Positions 24,751-31,704 of a DNA stretch of 64,000 bases are shown here, in pieces. Source of the DNA: an uncultured Bacteroidales bacterium (GTDB taxonomy: Bacteria > Bacteroidota > Bacteroidia > Bacteroidales > WCHB1-69); contig ONCM01000020.1 in assembly GCA_900316305.1 (NCBI GenBank), positions 62,001 to 126,000 on the forward strand, given 5' to 3'. The notes beneath the pieces are model-generated. The model saw only the letters and a program-made list of their open reading frames with translations. It did no database searches and was not told the DNA's origin. A program made the translations under genes and the position numbers. How positions within the stretch are numbered: the stretch's first letter is position 1; each line of letters starts with the position of its first letter.

Positions 24751-24758
24751 TATCTTTG
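24751..24758 (+). promoter_or_regulatory. -7 promoter box for the kinase-like gene
   Basis: TATCTTTG, 15 bases before the ATG at 24774. Confidence 0.6.
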
Positions 24759-24773
24759 CGGTCGAAAACCAAT

Positions 24774-25448
24774 ATGATGATGGATTATGACATATCTGAA
24801 CCAATTTCACAAGGAAGTGACGAAGCGCAAGAAGCGGAAAATCGCCGCATCGCAGAAATCGCCGATGAGCTCTGCCGACTTTGCCGAGTACATGAAGCGC
24901 AATTTGGAGCTTGCAAAGGTGATGTAAGCACTTTTGAAACCGAACAACGAGCGGCGGAACAGTTGGCGAAATCCAAAGGCTTTTGGATACCAATGGCGGA
25001 TGTTTTTCGTCTTGGTGTTCCCGGACCTAGTGGCCATGAAAATGACACATACGTTTCAGAACAAGGCATATACAAGGTAAACAATCTCCTCAACAATAAC
25101 GGCAGCATTGTGTCTTTGCTTCAGAAAATTTTATTACATAACGCCATTTTTCCTGACACGGCATATTCATTCCACGGATTCGCCGGATTTGATGGACGTA
25201 CCGTTCAGCCAGTCCTATATCAACCTCGCGTTGCCAATGCCAAACCAGCTAGTCAGATAATGATTGACACCTACATGGCTGCACTTGGTTTTGAAAAGAC
25301 TTCTGAAGAGGGTCGTTTCACCAATGGAGAGTACGAGGCCTGGGATCTCCTTCCTCGCAACGTTTTGGTTGATAGTGAAGGAGATGTTTTTGTTGTTGAT
25401 GCTGAAATCAAAAAAGTTCAAAGTTGCGATAACATAGGTCTAATTTGA
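24774..25448 (+). CDS. Kinase-like protein resembling polyvalent-protein kinase domains of mobile elements
   Basis: 224 aa from the ATG cluster at 24774, placed just after a promoter box. An N-terminal helical region (about 1-50) precedes a domain with GIYKVNNLLNN, YSFHGFAGFDGRTVQPVLYQ, and near the end AWDLLPRNVLVDSEGDVFVV and DAEI, which resembles a protein-kinase catalytic and metal loop (N and D separated by strands). This recalls the Kinase-PolyVal domains of phage and ICE polyvalent proteins. The C-terminus QSCDNIGLI shares the tail CDNIG with a decayed gene at 27577. The family call is from memory and is moderate. Confidence 0.55.
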   Translation: MMMDYDISEPISQGSDEAQEAENRRIAEIADELCRLCRVHEAQFGACKGDVSTFETEQRAAEQLAKSKGFWIPMADVFRLGVPGPSGHENDTYVSEQGIYKVNNLLNNNGSIVSLLQKILLHNAIFPDTAYSFHGFAGFDGRTVQPVLYQPRVANAKPASQIMIDTYMAALGFEKTSEEGRFTNGEYEAWDLLPRNVLVDSEGDVFVVDAEIKKVQSCDNIGLI

Positions 25449-25460
25449 TTCTAAAAGGTG
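25424..25460. repeat. CDNIG junction repeat (repeat C, copy 1)
   Basis: About 36 bases around TTGCGATAACATAGGT at the meeting point of the plus-strand kinase-like gene and the minus-strand lipoprotein gene. About 85 percent identical by eye to 27697-27733. Confidence 0.7.
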
Positions 25461-25793
25461 TAACAACTTGGCTGCCTGTTTCCTGCTTAAGATAAAAGTT
25501 GTCCCATTGACTTTTAGATATCTACATGTTTCACTCAAATAGACATAAAAAATTTGATCATTGTCCAATGTAACACGAATTTCCTTTCTTGGGATGAACT
25601 TTGCTGGGACTTTCTTGGCTGTATTGATAACTTTTATCAGATCTTCTTTGCTTGAAACTGGATGATATTCATCCTGTCTGTACATAGAAACCTCGATGGA
25701 TTGTATATCGCATTGATTAAAGACTGTAATTTTCTCGTCACAACTTATTAGGAAAAGCGACATTGCAAGTATCAACAGAACGTTTCTTTTCAT
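25440..25793 (-). CDS. Small putative lipoprotein of unknown function
   Basis: 117 aa from the ATG at 25793 (MKRNVLLILAMSLFLISC), with a lipobox LISC giving Cys 18 as the likely lipidated residue. The mature part is a small soluble domain (IQSIEVSMYRQDEYHPVSSK and later YVYLSETCRYLKVNGTTFIL), not recognised. It is convergent with the kinase-like gene and its last codons overlap that gene's 3' end. In another frame the same strand reads NQIRPMLSQL, matching the C-terminus of the gene at 27693, so the 3' end of this gene lies on a recombined junction. Confidence 0.7.
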   Translation of the reverse strand: MKRNVLLILAMSLFLISCDEKITVFNQCDIQSIEVSMYRQDEYHPVSSKEDLIKVINTAKKVPAKFIPRKEIRVTLDNDQIFYVYLSETCRYLKVNGTTFILSRKQAAKLLHLLESN

Positions 25794-25831
25794 ATCTTCT
25801 ACCAACTGAAACTATAATGTAGTGACATAGT

Positions 25832-25999
25832 CTATTTCCCAGGTGCTTGGGACATTCTGGCCGCTTCCAGCATGGCCACCTGCTGTAAGGCTTCCTGTAG
25901 CGTAGCTCGCGATGACGGACGCCCCAATAAAAGCCGAGCCTGCCTTGCTGAGTCCTGAATGCTCTTGTTGATTAACTCGAGGAAGGTCTGTTGATCCAT
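25832..25999 (-). CDS. Hypothetical 55-aa protein
   Basis: An ATG at 25999 opens a 55-codon frame ending in TAG at 25832: MDQQTFLELINKSIQDSARQ, then an Arg/Leu/Ala-rich helical stretch ending in MSQAPGK. Composition looks protein-like (Q, A, L, R; predicted amphipathic helix) and it fills the otherwise empty space between two minus-strand genes. I do not recognise it. It may be the remains of a longer gene. Confidence 0.4.
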   Translation of the reverse strand: MDQQTFLELINKSIQDSARQARLLLGRPSSRATLQEALQQVAMLEAARMSQAPGK

Positions 26000-26038
26000 T
26001 TTCTATGTCGTTTATAAATTCATCAATAAGTTGAAAAG

Positions 26039-26308
26039 CTAACGCAAGCAGCGCCTATATTGTACAATGTTTACAACCACGATTGGAATACTGATAATAA
26101 GGTACAATAACAACATTACCATGCACTCACGACCCGGCAGAACAATTAACACCCACAGTATCCACAGCACCAAGACAACGACATTGACAATATTGAGACA
26201 TAACACTAATTTCGGATTTTTAACCCCCTTATGATTCTTTACCCGAACAATCATATTGATGCTAAAATACAAACTCCACAGATACCATATAAGAATAACT
26301 ATCCCCAT
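26039..26308 (-). CDS. Small membrane protein of unknown function
   Basis: 89 aa with three hydrophobic segments: IVILIWYLWSLYFSI at the N-terminus, a central LCLNIVNVVVLVLWILWVLI, and MLLLYLIISIPIVVVNIV near the C-terminus. Basic loops (VRVKNHKGVKNPK and the final QYRRCLR) suggest an inner-membrane orientation. It overlaps the end of the nucleotidyltransferase gene by ten bases and is on the same strand. No family recognised. Confidence 0.6.
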   Translation of the reverse strand: MGIVILIWYLWSLYFSINMIVRVKNHKGVKNPKLVLCLNIVNVVVLVLWILWVLIVLPGRECMVMLLLYLIISIPIVVVNIVQYRRCLR

Positions 26309-26613
26309 AACACAACTCCTTCTTTATTAATGTTTTCATAAAAAGGCGTGCCTTTCCGCATCGCCCATTCGTCATACGTGTACACCTTCGGGCTGAAGTA
26401 AGTACCATACTCCCAACCTAATTGAACAAACGGATAGGCGTACATGCCAAATACATCGGCACTTTGATAGTTGTTCCCGAGCAATATCAGCAAATCCCAG
26501 TCCGATTCCGCGTGGGCATCTTTACGTGCCTGCGAGCCAAACAGGATAAGTTGTGCGTCCTTTGGAAGAACTTTCATCCCCAACGCCCGATATTTTTCCA
26601 ATTGAAACATCAT
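26299..26613 (-). CDS. MNT-type nucleotidyltransferase domain protein
   Basis: 104 aa from the ATG at 26613; a TTG 24 codons upstream would extend it into repeat D and is less likely. The core LILFGSQARKDAHAESDWDL (about 24-43) is the pol-beta nucleotidyltransferase motif GSxAR(X)nSDxDL, with the Asp pair that binds Mg-ATP. Small proteins of this kind act alone, as the MNT antitoxin of HEPN-MNT pairs, or as antibiotic-modifying enzymes. No HEPN partner (RX4-6H) is visible beside it; the downstream neighbour is a membrane protein, which would be an unusual partner. Confidence 0.75.
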   Translation of the reverse strand: MMFQLEKYRALGMKVLPKDAQLILFGSQARKDAHAESDWDLLILLGNNYQSADVFGMYAYPFVQLGWEYGTYFSPKVYTYDEWAMRKGTPFYENINKEGVVLWG

Positions 26614-26648
26614 GCAAAAAATAGCGTCAATTTCACTTTTCGCTTTTA

Positions 26649-26680
26649 GCTTTTGGAGTCCAAAAAATGCATATTTTTGC
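26649..26680 (+). repeat. Promoter-region repeat (repeat D, copy 1)
   Basis: 32 bases containing CTTTTGGAGTCCAAAAAATG and TATTTTTGC, identical to 28620-28651, where it is the promoter of the outer-membrane protein gene. Here no gene follows. Confidence 0.9.
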
Positions 26681-26926
26681 AGCAAATTTTTGCTACAAAA
26701 TTTTGCGTTCTTTGAGAAACTACAAAAAAATGCACCGCTTTTTTCTTATCGGAAATGGTGCATCGAAACCTTCAATAACTGACTGAAAATCAGTTATTTT
26801 TATTGCTTTGTACTGAGACAGAAATGAGACAAAAGGCAGTCAAAATCGCCTTTTATGAAAAATATAATTTACTCACTTGCAGCGAATTACAAAATCGCAA
26901 AAGGTAGTCGGGACCGTGTCCGAGAA

Positions 26927-26955
26927 TCGCGGGTTCGAACCCCGTTTACCGCTCA
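26927..26955 (+). repeat. tRNA-Gly 3' remnant, putative att site (repeat A, copy 2)
   Basis: Matches 28 of 29 bases of the tRNA-Gly 3' end including GGGTTCGAACCCC and ACCGCTCA. There is no acceptor 5' strand, D arm or anticodon arm upstream, so it is not a tRNA gene. Confidence 0.8.
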
Positions 26956-26958
26956 TCT

Positions 26959-26986
26959 GTAGAGACGCGCCATGGCACGTCTCTAC
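26959..26986. repeat. GTAGAGAC palindromic element, copy 4
   Basis: Inserted between the tRNA remnant and repeat B copy 2; arms GTAGAGACG and CGTCTCTAC. Confidence 0.85.
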
Positions 26987-26994
26987 GTTCGTTT

Positions 26995-27020
26995 AAATCG
27001 GGACAGAAACGGGACAAAAT
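26995..27020 (+). repeat. GGGACA repeat (repeat B, copy 2)
   Basis: Identical 26 bases to 24662-24687. Confidence 0.85.
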
Positions 27021-27189
27021 GTTTGTTGATTAAGATTCATCTCGGTTTTGTCAAAAAATGCATCATTATTCGTCTCGGTTTTATCATAATTTGTTATTCA
27101 AGTTTCGCATATTTTTTTGCAATAAGTACTTTTTTAAGTAGAATCGTGGATTATTCCTGCCGTGTGCGGATATGAGAGATCAATCCGTT

Positions 27190-27410
27190 CGCGAAGCAGC
27201 CCGAAGGGCTGAAGGGCTCGGTAGCAAATGGGATTTCCATGCGCGAGTTTCGCAGGCCGTCAGGCCTGCGGGCAAAAAAACATTAAACCATTAGAGCCTG
27301 CGTGTTGTAAAGAATATGTATTCCATTGGGATTGTCAAACGTGAAACCATCCCCCGCACACCTGACGGCGTGCGTATCCCTTCGCGACCGTCCATTCCTA
27401 CCGAGCCCGG
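27190..27410. other. Nested inverted repeats, possible structured element
   Basis: GGGCTCGGTAG (27214-27224) is the exact reverse complement of CTACCGAGCCC (27398-27408). Inside it CCGTCAGG (27257-27264) pairs with CCTGACGG (27361-27368), and local hairpins CGCAGG/CCTGCG and AGCCC/GGGCT are present. This GC-rich fold stands out in AT-rich surroundings. It may be a structured RNA, a REP cluster or a remnant of a mobile element. Confidence 0.45.
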
Positions 27411-27576
27411 CAGACCTAACGGACTGCCAGCGCTGCCAGGTAGTCAGTGATTTGGCGGAACTAGTTGGGCTGGCCGAGGAAAACGTGATGTCAACATCAA
27501 CGATAAAAAATAGAAATGTATATAGAACGACTGGGATAAGCCTAACGACAAAAGGGACAGCTGTGCGCTACGGCAC

Positions 27577-27717
27577 GTGAAAATACTGCCGCTATTTGCA
27601 ATCTCCAATCTGTACGACGAAACTGAAGACACAGCTATGTATGCCGAAAAGGCACAACAGGAGATAGACCAAATGTGGGAGGACGGCACCTTTCAATATT
27701 GCGACAACATAGGTTGA
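27577..27717 (+). pseudogene. 3' fragment of a gene with the CDNIG tail
   Basis: A 46-codon frame beginning at a GTG reads KILPLFAISNLYDETEDTAM, continues with AEKAQQEIDQMWEDGTFQ and ends YCDNIG before TGA at 27715. The tail equals that of the kinase-like protein (QSCDNIG), and the segment looks like genuine coding sequence without a proper 5' end. It overlaps the convergent gene at 27693. Parent family not recognised. Confidence 0.5.
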
Positions 27718-28427
27718 ATCTGATTCCAATTAGCAAGAACCCTTTGCGCCTGCTTGACGATCACTTGCCAATTTGAATCTTTGATTATCAGTTCGTCTTC
27801 AATATGTCCATTCGTATAGGGTTCTTCATAGTTATCGAGCAAAGTGCTCAATTTGTATAATTCATTTAAGGCATTATTGGAGTGTCCATATTTCTCCATT
27901 ACTTTTCTTAAGACTAGTTCTAAATTTAAATCGTCATATAAAGAACACATTAGTTCTGCATACGAAGAAATACGCCCTGTGTCATTATTTCGATTTAGCC
28001 ACATTTTTTCTTGCAAATCCACACTTGACAATTCCTCTATTCTGTCGTGAATATACTCTAATTCACAATCTAACAACACTGCTTCATTTTTCACCCCTGC
28101 AACAGCTTCATCCACAAGGGAAACCAAATGTTGCCATCTTTCTGATCGCCCCTTTAAACAGTCCATTGTCAATTCTCCGCAGTCTTCTATTTCAAAAAAC
28201 AATGCTCGAATTTTTCTACTTAAATCATATTGTTTTTTGTCTATAAGATGATTGTTAATGAGCGTGTTTAGAGAATCATCATGTAAAAAACTAGTAGCAC
28301 CGATAACAAAATCCTCAAAAACCATCGTCTCAATAATATCATCAGCATAATTGAATATTTTGCTTTGACATTTATATAATGTGTCCTTATATAACGAATA
28401 CAACTCTTCAGGGGATATTTTTTCCAT
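27693..28427 (-). CDS. Hypothetical helical protein
   Basis: 244 aa, ATG at 28427, with a promoter box 50 bases upstream. The protein is soluble, acidic and mostly helical (KISPEELYSLYKDTLYKCQS at the start, ANWNQIQPMLSQY at the end), with no signal peptide, membrane segment or recognised motif. AT-rich codon use (many AAT, ATA, TTA) differs from the neighbouring housekeeping genes and suggests acquisition. Its 3' end lies on repeat C, and it is the main intact cargo of the second island cassette. Confidence 0.65.
   Translation of the reverse strand: MEKISPEELYSLYKDTLYKCQSKIFNYADDIIETMVFEDFVIGATSFLHDDSLNTLINNHLIDKKQYDLSRKIRALFFEIEDCGELTMDCLKGRSERWQHLVSLVDEAVAGVKNEAVLLDCELEYIHDRIEELSSVDLQEKMWLNRNNDTGRISSYAELMCSLYDDLNLELVLRKVMEKYGHSNNALNELYKLSTLLDNYEEPYTNGHIEDELIIKDSNWQVIVKQAQRVLANWNQIQPMLSQY
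27697..27733. repeat. CDNIG junction repeat (repeat C, copy 2)
   Basis: TTGCGACAACATAGGTTGAATCTGATTCC region, the counterpart of 25424-25460, again at a convergent gene junction. Confidence 0.7.
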
Positions 28428-28476
28428 AAAATAAAACTTTAAAGTATTCTAATGCATTTCATATCCTTTTTGAGCG

Positions 28477-28484
28477 CAAAGATA
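28477..28484 (-). promoter_or_regulatory. -7 promoter box for the 244-aa gene
   Basis: TATCTTTG on the minus strand, 50 bases before the ATG at 28427. Confidence 0.55.
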
Positions 28485-28564
28485 TAAAATTTCGGAATCA
28501 TCCCCTCGAATCCTGTAATCAACCTTCTGCGTCATTCTGCGAGTTCAACGGGCGTTTTATCATC

Positions 28565-28592
28565 CCGCAGACTACGCAGATTTTCGCAGATT
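28565..28592. repeat. CGCAGATT-type short repeat
   Basis: CCGCAGACTACGCAGATTTTCGCAGATT: three CGCAGA words spaced at 9-10 bases, upstream of repeat D. Confidence 0.6.
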
Positions 28593-28619
28593 GTCACACA
28601 TTTTTTTGTTGGAACACAC

Positions 28620-28651
28620 GCTTTTGGAGTCCAAAAAATGCATATTTTTGC
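28620..28651 (+). repeat. Promoter-region repeat (repeat D, copy 2)
   Basis: Identical to 26649-26680. It contains the promoter box (28643-28650) of the outer-membrane protein gene and marks the right end of the island. Confidence 0.9.
28643..28650 (+). promoter_or_regulatory. -7 promoter box for the 176-aa outer-membrane protein
   Basis: TATTTTTG inside repeat D, 32 bases before the ATG at 28683. Confidence 0.65.
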
Positions 28652-28682
28652 CGCCGGATCAAAAACAGAAAAACAAAGGCTT

Positions 28683-29213
28683 ATGAAAAGAAACGGTATC
28701 ATCCTTCTGTTCATCGCAATGTTCGCGGGAACGTTGTTCCAGACAAATGCACAAGCCCCTTACAGGCGTAGCTATGGCTTGACCATCGGCACCACGCAGG
28801 GCATCTCCTACAAGAGCTTCCCTTCCCGACATTTTGCCATTCAGCTCGACCTGGGCACCAAATACTGCTATGTGTATGGTTCCAACCTGTGGACCGCTGA
28901 ACTCGCGCCAAACTTCATGTACGAGGGCTGGTTCTGCGAGGGTCTGTACGGGTTTGCGGGACTGGGCGCAAGCATCGGCTACAACTGGCAGGAATTCAAG
29001 TACTTCAACGACAAGCCCCCATACGAGCATGTGAGCGACAACAACTACAAGGGCGGCGTGAACGGCATCTTCGGACTGGAATACAAGTTTTACATCCCGC
29101 TTACGCTGCAGTTCGATTTCCGGCCGGGCTACCGCTGTGTTTTCAACTCCGACGGACTCGCCGACCACAAGTTCGACTGGGGCTTGAATTTTGGTGTACG
29201 GTACACCATGTAA
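28683..29213 (+). CDS. Outer-membrane beta-barrel protein
   Basis: 176 aa from the ATG at 28683; an earlier in-frame start lies in the promoter box. A signal peptide (KRNGIILLFIAMFAGTLFQ, cleavage near NAQA) is followed by about eight amphipathic strands with aromatic ends (RSYGLTIGTTQGISYKSF; GLYGFAGLGASIGYNW) and a C-terminal strand FDWGLNFGVRYTM. This is the pattern of small OmpA/OmpW-like or porin-family barrels common in Bacteroidota. No ligand can be assigned. It is the first host gene to the right of the tRNA-Gly island. Confidence 0.78.
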   Translation: MKRNGIILLFIAMFAGTLFQTNAQAPYRRSYGLTIGTTQGISYKSFPSRHFAIQLDLGTKYCYVYGSNLWTAELAPNFMYEGWFCEGLYGFAGLGASIGYNWQEFKYFNDKPPYEHVSDNNYKGGVNGIFGLEYKFYIPLTLQFDFRPGYRCVFNSDGLADHKFDWGLNFGVRYTM

Positions 29214-29258
29214 AAATCTTATTTTGCAGATTATAAAACTAACAAAATAACAACTATT

Positions 29259-29711
29259 ATGGCATTAGAACAAAAGATCAACGAAGACATCAAGGCCGCT
29301 ATGCTGGCCCGCGAATCACAGAAGCTCAACGCCTTGCGCGCCGTAAAATCCGCTATTTTACTGGCCAAGACCCAGAAGGGTGGTGCCGGCGACCTGGACG
29401 AGGAGTCCGAAATCAAGATCCTCAAGCAGCTGGTGAAACAACGCCAGGAGTCGGCCGAGACTTACAAGGCACAAAACCGCGAAGACCTGGCCGCCGAGGA
29501 GCAGTTCCAGATGGACGTCATCAAGAACTACATGCCCAAAATGCTCTCGAAAGAGGAAATAGAAGCCACGTTAAAGAAAATCATCGCCGACAACGGTTTC
29601 AGCGGCATGAAGGACATGGGCAAGGTAATGGGCATGGCTACCAAAACCTTCGCTGGCAAGGCCGACAACAAGATGGTGTCCGACAGCGTGAAAACTCTTT
29701 TGGCCCAATAA
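29259..29711 (+). CDS. GatB/YqeY-domain protein
   Basis: 150 aa, the length of stand-alone YqeY proteins. It has the helical YqeY domain (EQKINEDIKAAMLARESQKL; LNALRAVKSAILLAKTQKGG; EIKILKQLVKQRQESAETYK) and the tail LSKEEIEATLKKIIADNGF and MGKVMGMATKTFAGKADNK. This domain forms the tRNA-recognition tail of GatB and GatE, but here it stands alone and its role is not defined. It is followed nine bases later by lpxB. It is not a subunit of the GatDE enzyme encoded 14 kb away, as far as the sequence shows. Confidence 0.88.
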   Translation: MALEQKINEDIKAAMLARESQKLNALRAVKSAILLAKTQKGGAGDLDEESEIKILKQLVKQRQESAETYKAQNREDLAAEEQFQMDVIKNYMPKMLSKEEIEATLKKIIADNGFSGMKDMGKVMGMATKTFAGKADNKMVSDSVKTLLAQ

Positions 29712-29719
29712 CTTAGCCA

Positions 29720-30919
29720 ATGAGATACTACATCGTGGCCGGGGAGGCTTCTGGCGACCTGCATGCCTCCAATCTGATCAAGGCTCTGCGTGAGAAGGAC
29801 CCCGCCGCCGAAATCCGAGGCTGTGGCGGCGACCTGATGCGGAACGCCGGTGCTGACCTGCTGCTCCATTATAAGGACATGGCCTTCATGGGGTTTTGGG
29901 AGGTCTTTGTGCACCTTTCCGAAGTGCTCGGCAACATCAACAAGTGCAAAAAGGATATCCTCGACTGGAATCCCGATGTGTTAGTGTTGGTCGATTACCC
30001 CGGCTTCAACCTTCGTGTCGCCAAATTTGCCAAAGAGCAGGGTATCAAAGTAGTCTATTACATTTCCCCGCAGATCTGGGCCTGGAAAAAGGGCCGCATC
30101 AAACAGATCAAGCGCGACGTGGATGAGATGATGGTTATCCTGCCGTTCGAAAAGGACTTTTACGCCAAACAGGGCATGGAGGTGCATTACGTGGGGCATC
30201 CGTTGCTGGACGCCGTGAGCCGCGACCTGCCCGAACGTCCCGATGTAATCAACTTTCGGAAAAACAACCATCTGGATGACAGGGAGATTATCGCCCTGCT
30301 GCCCGGTAGCCGCAAACAGGAAATCAACGCCATCTTACCGAACATGCTGCAAATGGCAGAACGATTCCCGCAATACCAATTTGTAGTGTCCACGGTTTCG
30401 TGGCTTCCGAAAGAGCTGTACGACAAACATTTGAATGCAGAGACACGCCACGAAGAGATGTGCCACAAAGAGACGCGCCACGTAGAGACGCGCCACGGCA
30501 CGTCTCTACAGGAGGGCAACGTCTTTACCATCTGTGACCAGACATACGCGTTGCTCGCCAACACCAAGGCTGCTATCGTGGCTTCCGGAACCGCCACGCT
30601 GGAAACCGCGATGATTGGCACGCCTCAAGTTGTCTGCTACGCCGGAAGCGAGTTCTCCTACTTGATAGCCAAACATTTAATATCGGGAATTAATTATATA
30701 TCCTTGCCTAATCTCATTCTGGACGCACCTGTTGTGACGGAGCTCATCCAGCACGACTACAACCCAGAAAGGTTGGAAAAAGAACTGCGCCTCATCACAG
30801 AAGATGCGAACAATATCTCCAGGATGGAAGCGCAGTATAAGGAATTATACACCCAATTAGGCAACGGATCCGCCTCGGAAAAAGCCGCCGAGGTGGTGAT
30901 GGAAACCGCCCTGAAATAG
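29720..30919 (+). CDS. lpxB: Lipid-A-disaccharide synthase with in-frame repeat insertion
   Basis: 399 aa. The GT19 features are clear: start YYIVAGEASGDLHASNLIKA, then DMAFMGFWEV, LVDYPGFNLRVAKFAKEQGI, YYISPQIWAWKKGRIKQI, VGHPLLD, LLPGSRKQEI and VASGTATLETAMIGTPQVV. The enzyme joins UDP-diacylglucosamine and lipid X in lipid A synthesis on the inner-membrane face. Between YDKHLN and EGNVFTICDQ about 25 residues (AETRH, EEMCH, KETRH, VETRH, GTSLQ) are encoded by 15-base repeats and a GTAGAGAC palindrome that have inserted in frame. The C-terminal acceptor-site region continues normally, so the enzyme is probably still active. Confidence 0.93.
   Translation: MRYYIVAGEASGDLHASNLIKALREKDPAAEIRGCGGDLMRNAGADLLLHYKDMAFMGFWEVFVHLSEVLGNINKCKKDILDWNPDVLVLVDYPGFNLRVAKFAKEQGIKVVYYISPQIWAWKKGRIKQIKRDVDEMMVILPFEKDFYAKQGMEVHYVGHPLLDAVSRDLPERPDVINFRKNNHLDDREIIALLPGSRKQEINAILPNMLQMAERFPQYQFVVSTVSWLPKELYDKHLNAETRHEEMCHKETRHVETRHGTSLQEGNVFTICDQTYALLANTKAAIVASGTATLETAMIGTPQVVCYAGSEFSYLIAKHLISGINYISLPNLILDAPVVTELIQHDYNPERLEKELRLITEDANNISRMEAQYKELYTQLGNGSASEKAAEVVMETALK
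30437..30511. repeat. GTAGAGAC palindrome (copy 5) with expanded 15-bp half-units inside lpxB
   Basis: Four 15-base units ending GCCAC (GCAGAGACACGCCAC, GAAGAGATGTGCCAC, AAAGAGACGCGCCAC, GTAGAGACGCGCCAC) precede the inverted arm GGCACGTCTCTACAG. The last unit plus that arm (30482-30509) is a full element; the others look like duplicated, diverged left halves. Total 75 bases, in frame. Confidence 0.92.
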
Positions 30920-30920
30920 C

Positions 30921-31604
30921 TTACCAGACCAGCTTGAAGCCAGTACTGTGGACATTGATAATCTGTACGTTTGGCTCACTTTTGAGGAGCTTGCGCAACC
31001 GCGTGATATAAACGTCCATGTTGCGGCTGTTGTAGAAGCTGTCCTCGCCCCAAATTTTCTTTAACGCATAGCTCCGATAAAGCACGTCGTTGTGCTTCTC
31101 GTAAAGCATATCCAGCAACGCCGCCTCGCGCGAGGTCATCTTGTGTTCTTCCCCGTTGATAATCAACACCTGACGTTTACGATCAAAACGGATGTTGCCG
31201 ATGCTGACCACATGGTCCTCCTGCTCCTCCTTCATGCCCGTGCGACGCAACAGCGCCTGCATCCGCGCCAGAAGGATCTCCATGGTGAACGGTTTGGTTA
31301 TGTAGTCGTCACCGCCGATAGAGAGGCCCTTGATCATATCCTCCTGCATCGTCTTCGCTGTCAGGAAGATAATCGGGATACGCATATCCATTTTCCGGAT
31401 TTCCTGCGCCAATGTGAAGCCGTCTTTGAGGGGCATCATCACATCGATGAGACACAAGTCGAACTCATTAGTGCAAAAGAGTTCGTACGCGGCCTCCCCG
31501 TTGTTTGCGTGCTTCACGTCGAAGCCCTTGCCCGTGAGCACTGTGGACAACACTTTCCCTAAATTCATGTCATCCTCGGCCAAAAGTATCTTTTTCGCAT
31601 CCAT
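30921..31604 (-). CDS. OmpR/PhoB-family response regulator (RprY-like)
   Basis: 227 aa. The receiver domain has the acidic pair in LLAEDDMNLG (about 7-16), the phospho-Asp in LCLIDVMMPLKDGF (about 51-64) and the conserved Thr/Lys further on (FLTAK; TKPFTMEIL). The C-terminal winged helix is typical of OmpR/PhoB regulators (YNSRNMDVYITRLRKLLKSE, ending VHSTGFKLVW). Length and sequence style recall RprY of Bacteroides. No histidine kinase lies next to it in this window. It is convergent with lpxB, with only one base between the stops. Confidence 0.9.
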   Translation of the reverse strand: MDAKKILLAEDDMNLGKVLSTVLTGKGFDVKHANNGEAAYELFCTNEFDLCLIDVMMPLKDGFTLAQEIRKMDMRIPIIFLTAKTMQEDMIKGLSIGGDDYITKPFTMEILLARMQALLRRTGMKEEQEDHVVSIGNIRFDRKRQVLIINGEEHKMTSREAALLDMLYEKHNDVLYRSYALKKIWGEDSFYNSRNMDVYITRLRKLLKSEPNVQIINVHSTGFKLVW

Positions 31605-31629
31605 TTTTTCCGCATTTTAATTGAAAAAG

Positions 31630-31637
31630 CAAAAATA
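31630..31637 (-). promoter_or_regulatory. -7 promoter box for the response regulator
   Basis: TATTTTTG on the minus strand, 26 bases before the ATG at 31604. Confidence 0.65.
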
Positions 31638-31704
31638 CAAAAACTTTGCAAACGAGCCACTTTTCGACGATTTTTTTTTCGATTAAACTTAACCATAAAT
31701 TTTA

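Larger units (their letters stand above)
26614..27576. other. Gene-poor stretch with island repeats
   Basis: No convincing gene. It holds repeat D copy 1 with an orphan rightward promoter box (TATTTTTG, 26672-26679), an inverted repeat TGCACC/GGTGCA near 26729-26758, a degenerate GGGACA-like repeat at 26813-26834, the tRNA-Gly 3' remnant, a GTAGAGAC palindrome, repeat B copy 2, then a GC-richer segment with nested inverted repeats (27190-27410). Short frames here lack family features and look like decayed sequence. Confidence 0.6.

Noticed and set aside
26299..26685. HEPN-MNT toxin-antitoxin pair
   Set aside because: The MNT-type domain is present but neither neighbour has the HEPN RX4-6H motif; the overlapping partner is a membrane protein.
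26881..26956. Second tRNA-Gly gene
   Set aside because: Only the T arm and acceptor 3' strand are present; there is no matching 5' acceptor strand, D arm or anticodon arm.
27326..27580. 84-codon frame with a helix-turn-helix-like piece (DLAELVGLAEENV)
   Set aside because: The piece is short, the rest has no coding character and overlaps the structured inverted repeats; a Crp-type regulator remnant is possible but cannot be supported.
24600..28651. Complete integrative element or prophage
   Set aside because: No integrase, relaxase, replication or structural genes are seen; only end repeats and small cargo genes remain.
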